Part shown: in pieces, positions 1 to 9,885 of the stretch
Numbering within the stretch: the first letter of the stretch is position 1
How the letters are laid out: the number at the start of each line of letters is the position of its first letter
NCBI GenBank assembly: GCA_013054445.1
Contig: JAAMPI010001544.1
Coordinates: forward strand, 1 to 13,207
Source: Cudoniella acicularis
Lineage: Eukaryota; Ascomycota; Leotiomycetes; Helotiales; Helotiaceae
Length of the DNA: 13,207 nucleotides
Reading direction: 5' to 3'
Notes under the pieces: generated by a model
What the model saw: the letters and a program-made list of their open reading frames with translations, nothing else
Told to the model about the DNA's origin: nothing
The model's database searches: none
Translations under genes and position numbers: made by a program

Positions 1-1790
1 AGCACAACCTCCACCCCCTCACCCACAAAACTCTCCTTCACAACCTCTTCTCCTTTCCTCAACACAATCCTCTCTCCACTTCCATCCGTCACGCCGTAAA
101 ACTTTCTACCGTATCCACCTAGGAAGCCCTCTAAGATCTCTGGTGTCACGGCATCGGCGGTGATGACTTTTCTTTCGATGGCGAGCTCGAGGGCGTTGAG
201 GACGAGTTGCGTGACTATGTGGGTTTGTTAGATTTGGGTGATTATTCGTGGGTAGGGGGAAGGGGGAAGAGAGAGGGGAATACCATAAGGTTGAGTAAAT
301 ACACCCGCAGCAGTCTTTCCTCTTCCGCCTTTCTTGGCGCTGATATCATGTGGTGCGGAGTCAGAGCCTAAGAAGAATTTGCCTGTTCCGGAAATGGCGG
401 CGTGGATGAGTGCTTCTCTGTCGGCTGGTTTTGGGGAGGAATGTCAGTGTGCTGTGTCTGGTGTGAAGGTTGCTGGAGGAGCACTTACTAGGCCATTTTG
501 CAACGGGCTTGCAGTACGAGAAGGGGTCATCTGCCCAGTCGTCGACGGTTAGGAAGAGGTGGTGAGCTCTGCAAAAAAGAAGTTGGATGTTAGTAACAAA
601 CGAAGCGAGATGGAATTTTGCAGCAAATGCGTACGTGATGGTTCCCACAACAGTATCTCCGCACTCTTTCACGGCTTCTATGGCCTCCTTGGTCGTACAG
701 TGTTCCAGCACGATCTTAAGCTTTGGGAACTTGGCGTGGAGGCTCTTGAGGGTAGGTAAGAACCTACTCTCCCCGTTTAGAACTGTGATGTTTTTTCCGT
801 GATCGGATGGGCATTCTCCTGTGCTGCCGTCAGCACGAGTTACTGATGCACTTTTTGTGGAATCTGCTGTTTAGAAGTAGAATAGCTTGCTTGTTGTCGA
901 AAATGTATGGAAACAACATGAAGTGTCCAAATTGAATCATAAGAAAATTGCAGACTAGGCTAATCTTACCGTGAAGATTGAGAACCATTCCACCTACAAT
1001 AAATTAGCACTATATTTTTTTCAAGGGGAGAGGGGATGTAACATCTCCCGACAACTCAAAATAGGAAGTCAGGGGGAAATGACAAAGGGAAAGGCCGGCT
1101 ATTACATTGTTCCATAGCACTGAAGACAGGGTAAAAGGGTTCATAAGAAAGTACTCCAGACAAGGAATTGGTGGTAACCTAAATTATCAAGAGTTAGCTT
1201 GGTAAGGTTGAACATGCTTTGAAGTTAAACAAGATCACCAATTTAACACCTTCCATAAGCTTAAAAGTTACACTGTGGTTTCGACCCAACGAGCAGAAGC
1301 GAAGAAGGATTAATGGGTGTATTTCAAACTTACTCCCGCAGGATATGACTTTATTCCAACAATTCCTTGTGCCTTCGCGTCTTTTACCACTGCAGGAGTT
1401 ATCTTTTCATGCAAATATAAAGTCATCATGTAGTTGATAGTCGGGTCCTGTTTGCGAAGCCGGTCCTTGTATGCTAGGGCATCAGAAGCAGAGGTAAGAG
1501 GAGTAACCAAATTTGGCATGCAGTAAACGGTATTTACCCCTCCAGAGCGCTGTCAAAATTCGGAAAAGTCAGCACGGATTACTGTGAATATCCCAAATGC
1601 CGTTGAAACAGGATGGGTTAAGGTGAAGCACTGGAAGGGTGATTTGAATATTAAAGTTGAGACTGCCAAGTGAATTGGTACTCACAATAGTAGGAACGAC
1701 TGTAGCCATCATGCTGCCATCGCGGAGGTGAACATGAAAGTCTGCGGAAGCCGGGAGCTCCAAGCCGTCAAATTTAGAAGAGAGAGGCAT
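1..1790 (-). CDS. URA4: Dihydroorotase, 3' end cut by window edge
   Basis: Catalyses the third step of de novo pyrimidine synthesis, N-carbamoyl-aspartate to dihydroorotate. Splicing by eye gives complement(join(<1..214,284..424,489..568,635..818,970..993,1106..1178,1334..1549,1686..1790)), 345 complete codons of about 365 expected, with no frame break. All metal-site residues known for the family are visible: FHVHLRDG (H19, H21), the lysine that is carboxylated in family members in GIKSYPAG (K102), NLHGE (H139), LEHCTT (H179) and GSDSAPH (D249). Every intron has a GT donor and AG acceptor (64-155 bp); intron 5 carries TACTAAC. The start at 1790 matches the usual N-terminus just before LPASADFHVHLRDG, although the frame stays open upstream to an ATG at 1979. 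Exon 4 is only 24 nt. Monofunctional form, as in yeast Ura4. Next upstream gene is ISWI on the same strand. Confidence 0.95.
970..993 (-). other. 24-nt microexon of the dihydroorotase gene
   Basis: Exon 4 lies between an acceptor ending TTGTAG (994-999) and a GTAAGA donor (964-969). With split codons on both sides it contributes CGMVLNLHG, including metal-ligand H139. It is required: splicing exon 3 (ends at 1106) directly to exon 5 (starts at 818) would delete the conserved NLH motif. Flanking introns are 112 and 151 bp, longer than the 3'-end introns of this gene. Confidence 0.85.
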
Positions 1791-2505
1791 AATAGCTGCT
1801 ATGATATCAGCGTTGTTTTTTTTGTGATGTTTAATTGTTGTAAAAAGACTTCGAAGAGAAAGACGGTAGAGAAAACGAGACAGGTAAATGGGAACTATTG
1901 TGATTTTGAAGCTGCCTTGTTGAGCAATTATTCGCGGTAGGAAATCGTTCACGAAATCTCGAAGTTGAAAATATCCCAAAGCAGGTGCAAATCGTAATCA
2001 TTATGACACTATTATCTGCCTTGCTTTTGAAAGGAACTGAGGAGTGATAATACACGGTCCAAGAAGAGATGCGTAAAAGTAGTGAAATTTGACCACGCAC
2101 CTTTCAATGAGCTTTAGCTCAATGAGTATCCTTCTTCCCAAGATGTACAATTTTTTGCAACACCATCATCCAATGAGAACACTTTGTGGTTAGTCTGGTG
2201 AGTAGCGCTATTGCTTAGTCATTCTCGGCAAGTCGATTCATCATGTGACTCCCATGAAAGGGTTTAGAGTGCTATAAGGTTGCAGACAGTGTTTCGATTT
2301 GACCTAAGCAAATAACCATTGATGACTGTTACGAGTACATGAGTGACTTCTCGTTCTTTTTAGTGGAATGCGGAAACACCGCCTCCTCAGATAACCTTCT
2401 TATACGCCAAAGAACAATGCCACCAAATCTTCACGACGCCCCATTCCTATTGATAACCATTACAAGGACCTGCAAGGAAATCTTTCATAATTACAAATCA
2501 TCCCT
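1791..2505. other. Intergenic: URA4 promoter and ISWI 3' flank
   Basis: No supportable gene in 715 bp. It should hold the dihydroorotase promoter and 5' leader (minus strand) and the ISWI terminator region. Weak candidates seen: a TGACTC Gcn4/CpcA-like core at 2246-2251, a CCAAT at 2170-2174, and a small inverted repeat TGAGC-TTTA-GCTCA near 2106-2119. The frame of URA4 exon 1 stays open to 1979 on the minus strand, adding 63 codons rich in Arg/Lys and poor in acidic residues. I read this as leader sequence, but an N-terminal extension cannot be excluded. Confidence 0.5.
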
Positions 2506-5500
2506 TCATTTTTTCTTACCCTTTCCCTTAGTCTTTGGCGCTGGAGCATGACTAGAAGTTGTCGACATAACACTCGATGCTCTTGAGGATGGTGCAGCAG
2601 AGGTTGCCTTGCTTCCAGCCGCGGATTTAACGTTATCAAGAGCTTTATTCTGTTTCATAATTAGTACCAATGTGGGGACACTAGGGTAGGAATCTTACCT
2701 TGACACCATTCTTCGCCTTCTTCTTTGCTGGCGCCATGCCGAGAATGCTATCCTCGTCGTTTTCATCATCGTCAGGTTCTCGCTTGCCTTTGCCGTTAGA
2801 AGTCCCATTCGCACCCTTGGGAGCAGATGCGTCTTCAAATTCTCTTGCAACGGTGGTAAGCAAAGTTGTACATCTTCTGCTGATCTCGATTGGAGTTCGG
2901 CTCAAGAAAAACCAGTCAAACCGGAAGAGTGGACTCTCACGAATCTCATCTCGGATGCGCTCGTGAATTCCTTCGTTGTCAAGGCCATATTTGTCAAGCA
3001 ATACAAGCAAAAATCGATCTTCTTCTTCCGTATAAACTTTCTTGTTGGTGGTCGAGACAGAGTAGTTGATCTTCAGCTGTTGGAGAGGAACACGATATTG
3101 ACTCATCTTCTTTCGCAACATCTGTCGTTGATGTTCCATCTTCCGTGTCTTTTCCTCGCCAGCTTCAATCAAAGAGACATATTTAGAGTAATCAGCGATC
3201 TCAGTGAACCGTTGCCAGAAAACCTTAGCATAGGCTTTGATTTCTGATTCGGTTTTGCTGTCAACCTCGGTAGCAATGGCGCTGAAGTTCTTTCGACCGA
3301 ATTTGGCAGAACCATTAATGAACTGCTGAAAGTCTCGACGGTTCCAGTCAGCAAATCCTTGCTGTGACAATCGTTGCTTTTCCTCTTGCTCCTCTTCGGT
3401 AAGTGGTGTAGCATTGTCGATCTCGGCTTGGTCCAAGTTGCGCTCAGCCTCACGATCAGAAAGATCCTCATCCGTGCCTTCAGGGAGTGGAACTTTGTAA
3501 CCAATTTCCTTACGATGGAAAGCGGTTTCACGATCTTGCAGATCTCGGAGCATCCCTGGGAAAAATTGGTAGTCATGAACCATAACCTGCTTTGGGGCAC
3601 GCGGGGCCTTCGGCTTTGTATCGGCTACCCTACCGCCAGTAGACAAAGCTTGCTTATAGTATTTGTCCATCGAATAGGATTGCTCTTTGCGTTCGCGCTT
3701 TGCAGGGTTGATCCAGTTTATGCCAATCTCTTTCTTTTTGTTGGTGAAATCTTGTCCATTCCACTCATAGGCAGACTCGGAGGTAAACTTTTGCAAGTCA
3801 TCGATTCCAAGCTTCTCATACCGAGCATTAAGCTCTGCTGTGCGCTTTTCACCGTGCTTGAGAATTTCGTCAATGTCATCATCGTTCAGCTCGCCACCCT
3901 TTTCAGCTAGAGCGCCAGTTCCACCTTTAGTTTGGAAGACCTTGTCTGCGCCATGCTGGATCATGCTAAGCAATTCATCCTTGTTTGCAGCTGCCTTTGC
4001 AGCAATTTGTGCACGGCCTTGCTGAATGACAAGCTGGTCAAGGCGAAGTTTTTGAGCCGCTCGCTCCAAGACCTTCTCTTCAATTGCGTTTTCAGTGACA
4101 AATCTGTAGACAACGACTTGTTTTGTTTGACCAATTCGGTGGGCGCGATCCATTGCTTGGAGATCTGCTTGCGGATTCCAATCACTGTCATAGAGGACAA
4201 CGATGTCTGCACTGGTCAAGTTGATGCCAAGACCTCCAGCCCGAGTAGTCAAGAGAAAGACAAACTTCTCCGAGTCTGGCTTGTTGTAGTCATCAATTGC
4301 TTGAATACGGTCTTCGTGAGCAGTACCACCGTCAATTCGGCAGTATTTGAAGTCCCGGAAGACGCAGTAATCTTCAAGAATGTCCAATAATCTGCTCATT
4401 TGAGAGAATATCAGAACTCGGCTGCCTGCTTTCTTCAAACGGACGAGAAGCCTATCGAGCATAACCATCTTTCCCGCATTGAAGATCAGATGCTCGTCTG
4501 TAGTATAAGGAGGTCCGGGCTCAGCACCCTCAAAGAGATAGGGGTGATTGCAACACTTTCGCAGTTGCATGACAATGTTCAACAATCGTGTTTTCGACTC
4601 CCGCTTGCCACCAGCTCCGTTAACCGCATCGATATCCTTTTCCAAGATCTTCTTGTACCACTTGACTTGCATATCGGACATGCCAATGTACAGATTGATC
4701 TCCTTCTTGGGAAGCAAACTCTTTTCGACGTCGCTCTTGACACGACGAAGCAAAAAGGGTCGTAGAACCCTGTGCAATTGCTGGACGACAGTATCCTGGT
4801 CTGCTCCTTGGCCAGAGAACCAAGAATCAAAGGCTTCGGCGTCGCCAAAAACATCCGGAAGCAAGAAGTTAAGCAGCGCCCAGAGCTCGTGAAGATTGTT
4901 CTGGAGGGGAGTTCCTGTAATAAGAAGTCGGTTCCGAGAATTGAACATGCGGATGACTTGAGCCAAGGAAGACTCCTCATTCTTGATCCGATGGGCCTTT
5001 TCAAATTAGCACAAGTATTACCTAAGAGAAGAAGAACTCTTACCTCATCGATGATGATATATTCCCAAGCAAACTTCTTCAGGTGAGATTTCTCTCGCAA
5101 AATCATCTCGTAACTCGTAATACAGACATCGAACTTCTCATCTATCAAACGCTCATTGATCAGGTTGTGGCGCTCATCCTTTGCTCCCTGTAGAACCAAA
5201 ACGTTGACTTCCGGAGTCCATTTCGCAAACTCTCGCTTCCAGTTGTCGAGTGTGGACTTCGGAACTGTGATGAGATGCGGACCTGTGATTCCCATAATAT
5301 GTCTCAGGTAACCAAGAAACGAGATGGTTTGTAAAGTCTTGCCCAGTCCCATCTCGTCTGCTAAGATACCAGAAATACCGTTTTCGTGGAGGGATATAAG
5401 CCAGTTGAGACCTTGAACCTGGTAATCACGCATTTCACCGCCCTTGATAAAACCTGGAGACTCCCGAAATACGGTCTCTGCTGAGCCTCCGACTTTCTCG

Positions 5501-6148
5501 TCCTTCAGAAGTTCGGCATCTTCCTCTGCCTCAGTTCTTCGTCGTCTCTCATTAGCTGCGCCACCTTGCCTATCGCGTCCCTTCTTGGCTTTCTCTGCTT
5601 CCGCATTCTGACGATCAATCTCATGCATGATCTCCTTGATTCGGGGGTTGGGATTTGTGTCTATGAAATGTCTGAATAGGTCTGTCAAACCGAGCAGGTA
5701 TCGAAATCGTCGAATGGAGTCATCTTCCTGTGCACCACAAATTGTCAGTCCTCCAGCTACTTAATTCTTCTCAGAGATAGGTAAAGGCAACGCACCTTAG
5801 ATTCGCCAAGTATATCATGCTTTTTGCCAAATACGCTTCGTCGAAGCTGGGTCGCCTCTGATCGTCGCTTCCGGCCGTCAAAATGAGTTGGCTCACCAAC
5901 AACACTGCTTGCGGTGGTATTGGGGTTCGTATCTGAATCTTCGGTATAGTCCGGGGTCTCGTCAACCTCCTATAGAGACCTGTTAGTCCTGAGTACACGC
6001 GCTAGGCATAGGAATATTTGATCAGGAACCGTTTATAGTGAAGAAGGATACTTGCCATTGGATCAACAGGAAGCTGTCGGATTTCAGAAGCATCTGCCAT
6101 GGACGTGTCTGTGTCTGCTCCGCTATTGCGGGAGGAGCGTGGCGCCAT
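2506..6148 (-). CDS. ISW1: ISWI-family chromatin-remodelling ATPase, complete
   Basis: Nuclear SNF2-family ATPase that slides and spaces nucleosomes. Exons: complement(join(2506..2649,2699..4996,5044..5727,5796..5969,6056..6148)), 1130 residues, the normal length for fungal ISWI. Domain order: acidic/polar N-terminus; [16 protein letters not shown] (about 95-110); SNF2 ATPase with DEMGLGKT (213-220), DEAH (316-319), ITGTPLQNN (343-351); helicase C lobe with DRAHRIGQ (600-607); HAND (about 720-820), SANT (about 868-920), SLIDE (about 950-1040); acidic tract and basic PAKKKAK (1073-1079); Lys-rich end GKGKKK. Intron 1 is GC-AG; intron 3 (47 bp) splits the DEAH codons; intron 4 has TACTAAT. Start at 6148 gives [10 protein letters not shown], typical of fungal orthologues. 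I cannot separate Isw1 from Isw2 orthology, so the symbol is provisional. Confidence 0.97.
5970..6055 (-). other. GC-AG intron 1 of the ISWI gene
   Basis: The 86-bp intron begins GCAAGT directly after codon 31 (ATG) and ends CTATAG, with CTAAC 13 nt upstream of the acceptor. The only nearby GT (in GTATCC, two bases further on) would put the next exon out of frame and hit a stop at once. Reading through the intron also meets a stop within about 20 codons. A GCAAGT donor joins DPM to [10 protein letters not shown] in frame, as expected for fungal ISWI. Confidence 0.85.
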
Positions 6149-6675
6149 CTTGTGAGGCCTCAAACCACAACGGAGGAAGAGGACGTCGATGCGCCGTATG
6201 CAGCTTTCAAAACCTCAGCTGCAGTAAGGAGAAGGTTCTTGGTCGCGTTCGTGATGGAAAGAGGACCCAAGATTGAAGTTGTGGAAGGGTTACGTGAAAG
6301 GAGGAGTGTAGTAGTGGGCGATGCTCGACGCGACCGTTTCCTGGAGGAGGCTCTTGAATTTACTATGGGTTCGCCTTGATTAGGCCTAGTGCATTTTAAA
6401 GCCGCTTTTTGTGCCTTTATCGATGGGGCATTATTAGGCCCGCCGCACAGACAAAATCAACATCATATTCACCATTTTCAGACAAACAACTCTAGTTCAT
6501 TTTGCTCGGTTTGAAGACAATTCTTTTATTTTCTACAACTCCCTCAAAGATCTATTGTACACTCTTTCCCCAACACAAGGTACGCTCTCAGGACAAGTTG
6601 ACCTGTAGGCTCCCGATCGGACCCTCGCTGACAAGCCACTCATCACGATAGCCCTGACCGAACAAGAACGTCACC
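6149..6675. promoter_or_regulatory. Divergent promoter, ISWI / HAPSTR1-like gene
   Basis: 527 bp separates the ISWI start (minus) from the start at 6676 (plus), so both promoters and 5' leaders must lie here. Seen: a pyrimidine-rich stretch about 6515-6580, likely near the plus-strand transcription start; ATCGAT near 6420; and two TTAGGCC copies (about 6379-6385 and 6434-6440). No convincing TATA box or recognised factor site. Open frames in 6149-6379 look like noise. Confidence 0.6.
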
Positions 6676-7512
6676 ATGGACTCCATGAGGAGTTTGAACA
6701 CTTCTCTTCCAGGAACCTCGCCGCCAAAGCAGCAAATGGGTGATCCTCCGGAGAATCTCCTACAGGCTTTCAAGGCCGCTGCATTATCCGTTACGACCCT
6801 GTACAAGACTGCCGCCTCAGATCAAAGTAAAGCGAGGGCCGATGGCTACCAAGATGCACTCGACGAGCTTCTCGCATACCTAGACAAAGAAGATATTGGT
6901 CTAAGCGATGGTGAAGGTTGGCGGATTCGAAGATGGGCCACTGAAAGACTCGATGGTCGAGACTCGGTGTCCCAGAACAATGAGAGCGAGGATGAGACTC
7001 TAGAAAAGACAGATGGGGGATCATCGCCCATACTCCACAGATCTCAAAGTGCTACTCTACTGAACCCAGACTCGAGGACCGGCAGGACATTATCGCCAGT
7101 CAGGACGGAACGCTCACCAGCACCATCAGCGACTTCTACTCCTCCCGAAGAATCTATCCCCGAGTCGATGCCTCCGCAAAGCACATTCACATTCCGTGCA
7201 TCCCACCCCTATCCGCAAGACGCCGATATCATACTTTCAGACCTTGATATCTCAGACAACACCCGGACCCAAGCTAATGACGGGGCTACACATGCACAAA
7301 ATCCTCCAGGTATCACTATTACCCGGCCATCTCGCACAAACTCTAGACACAACAATCACTCTTCGCGAGTCGGCGCCAGAAACTCAAATACGATCGGACG
7401 AGGTGCAGGTCAAAAGAGGAAGATAAACATTGGCGATTTCTTTGACATAGGGAATTTAGGGCACGGAAAGGATGGTTTTGGTGGGGGTGGCAAACGGGGA
7501 AGATTTGCATAA
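6676..7512 (+). CDS. HAPSTR1/C16orf72-like protein (DUF4588), single exon
   Basis: 278 residues, no intron, start in a strong context (GTCACCATGG), stop TAA at 7510-7512. The conserved part is N-terminal: residues about 22-92 (GDPPENLLQAFKAAALSVTT, LYK, GYQDALDELLAYL, EGWRIRRWATERL). The pattern F-x-x-A-A-x-x-V-T-x-LYK followed by GYQ resembles human C16orf72/HAPSTR1, from memory of that protein. Residues about 95-240 are Ser/Pro/Thr/Asn-rich and probably disordered. The end carries a basic KRK (247-249), INIGDFFDIGNL (250-261), a Gly run and KRGRFA, which suits a nuclear protein. HAPSTR1 partners the ubiquitin ligase HUWE1 in animals (fungal counterpart Tom1); transferring that role here is inference. 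It shares its promoter region with ISWI. The gene call is firm, the family call moderate. Confidence 0.85.
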   Translation: MDSMRSLNTSLPGTSPPKQQMGDPPENLLQAFKAAALSVTTLYKTAASDQSKARADGYQDALDELLAYLDKEDIGLSDGEGWRIRRWATERLDGRDSVSQNNESEDETLEKTDGGSSPILHRSQSATLLNPDSRTGRTLSPVRTERSPAPSATSTPPEESIPESMPPQSTFTFRASHPYPQDADIILSDLDISDNTRTQANDGATHAQNPPGITITRPSRTNSRHNNHSSRVGARNSNTIGRGAGQKRKINIGDFFDIGNLGHGKDGFGGGGKRGRFA

Positions 7513-8162
7513 TCCAAGTTTCGGACTTCTTCTTCACTTCGATACCCAGCGGCAATGCCATGCTTTGCCGCCAGTTAGGACATTCATGTTGCACGCGGGA
7601 TTCACAGTTGCATCAACGATATGTAAATACATCATGAGACGACTCACGACGCATTGGAGGGGCTTTTGGGGCAGGGAGCATTGGGCACTGAAGGAGCGTG
7701 TTGCATAAGGGATAGCATTAGAAGGCGTCGACTTGCACGGAAACAGGAACTACAATTAAATTAGTCCTATCATTGGTGATCTCTTCGTTAGAGAAGAAAC
7801 CAGATCATTGTCTATCTTCGAAGATTTTCAGGGTTCCAGAAAGCAATGGAAACGTGACCTTAAACATTGATTTATTTTCTGCAATTTTATGTGTATCCCC
7901 CTTCCTAGTCTTTTCGTTTTCAGAACACATTCACTTGGAAAGTTCAGAGCTGATGAATCCGACTTCGGTTGTGAATCATATTTCCTATAAATCCGATAGC
8001 ATCAGAAGCAAAAATGAAATCCTCCTCAGTTGCTGTTCCCACACAATAAGTTCGAACACCACACCTTTTGCAACCTGATATTGCAGTTCATAGCAGTTAT
8101 TGCCCGTAATACTGTTCTATCAATTACCGTGGACCTTTATCTAGTCACGCCGTGCGGCCGCT
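7513..8162. other. Intergenic, no gene seen
   Basis: 650 bp holding the 3' flank of the HAPSTR1-like gene and the former promoter of the decayed gene at 8163. Open frames here are short, lack conserved motifs and have no convincing splice partners. No repeat or RNA gene was recognised. Confidence 0.5.
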
Positions 8163-9807
8163 ATGGCAAGCACCATGGTGAGAAGTTTCTTCGGAGGCGA
8201 ACAACTCTTGAACCCATGGATGTAAGCGTTCGTCTCCTATACTTCGTACTCGAGTGCTGAAAGAGCTTTTAGACACCTTGAAGGTATTATGATTCAGATG
8301 CCGCAAATGAAGAAGGGGGACGCGCATCAGCTAAGGTATTTGACGTCTGGAAGAGAGAAAACCTCGGCGGTCTCCAGCGCGAAAGAACTCCCTGGTTCGA
8401 GCTTGCTGATCGAGAACTAAACGAAATAAACGATTTCCTTCAAAGCGGGCAAATGGGGAAATTCAACAATGGCCTGGTATTGCTTCAAAACCGAGTCCGG
8501 AAAGCGCAGCATGCAAACACGAAACTTATAGACGATCGAGGAAAGAGTGCTTCACCAGAAGAGTGATGGCGATGGCTACATGAATCACGAAAAGAACCTC
8601 CTCTTCTAGTCAGCATTTGTGACTATTTGAAGAATGATAAGAAACGACAGGCTGCCCTGAAAAAGCCCAACAATCTTTGTGACAACGTTAGCGCATCAAA
8701 AACTATCATGGGCACGTCGGCGACTGAACAATCAACCAGACTACCTGCAGTCCAAAAGGAGAGGCTTACATCCACAACTTCTGCGGCTTTGAGGTCACGA
8801 TTCTCTGGAGCAGTCAGTACTCAAGGACAAGAGTTTGGCTTGGCTCATGATCCAGGGGATTATAAACGCGCCACAAATGTCCAAGGCAATATGTCCGCAC
8901 CTTCAAAAACCACGAACGTTCCAACACCTCCTGGCAAAGCCATTAAGCAACATGTCGGATATCAGCTATCTACTGGTATGTATGAAGCGATTATGGCCCT
9001 TCTCCCACTCCTACTACATCCAAGATAGCTAATCGAGTAACATTTGAAGCAGCTGGGGCACCTTCAAAGTCGCAAAAAAGTGGCTCTTAAAGATGTACAG
9101 CCACAGCATACTTTGGCACTGGTTCCAGGTGTAAACATGAATAGTTCATCTACTTCCGCAACGCTGACGCATCCCAATATCAATACAGCAGAAAAGCCAA
9201 AACCCACCCCGCCAACCTCTCTTTTCCACCCTTCACCTCAATCGATCTATAAAACCCAACCACTATCCAAACTACTGCACCCGGAATACGATCGTATCCC
9301 TGACGTCCAAGTCTGCGACTTCACCTACAAATTCAGTGCTCCTTCACCTCCACCTCCACCCTCTTCTCCACTTCCAACTCCTTCGATCCCCGAGATTTAA
9401 ATATTTCAACAAATACCACTACAAAAGGCAACTCCTGTTCCTAGAATAATCACCTACAAGAATTACGGAAGGACTAAGGCCCTGACCTATACACCTATTC
9501 CACAACCCATAGCTTTGCCAACTTCTCGTTATGCAACACCGCTCGAGCATTCGGTGAGTGGCATACTTCCCGTTCTCTCTCCCCATTTTGTATATATTGT
9601 AGCCTCGTTATGTGGTGGATCGTATGAGTGAATAAGAATCTGATTTGTTTTCAGGCACATGATGCTGCCAATATGCCAAGGGAGCGGAGACCGACAGTGG
9701 ATTCTGGTGCTGGTGCTGTCCAGGATACCACGGCGCGTTATAATGCTCTGGAAGAAGGGAGTCGGAGCGGAGAGAGTGGCAAAAGTGCAGATGGGTCTAA
9801 AAAGTAA
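8163..9807 (+). pseudogene. Decayed protein-coding gene, family not recognised
   Basis: Coding-like sequence can be followed for 1.6 kb but is broken repeatedly. Exon 1: 8163-8221 (MASTMVRSFFGGEQLLNPW), then a 51-bp GTAAGC..TTTTAG intron. Exon 2: 8273-8975; its natural frame (FDVWKRENLGG, TPWFELADRELNEINDFL, FNNGLVLLQNRVRKAQ) does not match the phase of exon 1 and meets TGA near 8279, so a frame break lies at about 8222-8284. An in-frame TGA stands at 8564-8566, after which the same frame runs on as WRWLHESRKEPPLL. Intron 2 (8976-9052, GTATGT..AG, tandem AAGCAG acceptor) joins to the wrong frame until one A is removed from the A6 run at 9074-9079. An in-frame TAA is at 9398-9400, followed by coding-like FQQIPLQKATPVPRIITYK. 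Intron 3 is 9554-9654 (GTGAGT..TTTTCAG); the last exon encodes 50 residues ending GSKK at TAA 9805-9807. Ser/Thr/Pro-rich middle with a proline run. No function assigned. Confidence 0.75.
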
Positions 9808-9885
9808 TTGGAAGACACATGGCCACGAATTACACATTTGATTTTCAGAGATAGAGAACCAAAAGTAACTTTCCTTTTTAACTAG

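Noticed and set aside
2339..2551. Plus-strand ORF antisense to the ISWI last exon
   Set aside because: Partly a shadow of the spliced ISWI 3' end; no independent coding evidence.
6038..6379. Plus-strand ORF of 113 codons antisense to ISWI exon 1
   Set aside because: Overlaps a confident coding exon and the divergent promoter; no recognisable domain.
7472..7708. Plus-strand ORF overlapping the HAPSTR1-like 3' end
   Set aside because: Starts inside a real gene in another frame and shows no conserved features.
8274..8425. Alternative frame in phase with exon 1 of the pseudogene (HLEGIMIQMPQMKKGDAHQL...)
   Set aside because: It is the frame produced by the exon 1 splice phase, but it ends at a stop after about 50 codons. 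The other frame continues for over 200 codons with better protein character, so a frame break is the better explanation.
8563..8608. Intron removing the in-frame TGA at 8564 (GTGATG..TTCTAG)
   Set aside because: The join meets a stop four codons later and would delete coherent coding sequence (WRWLHESRKEPPLL).
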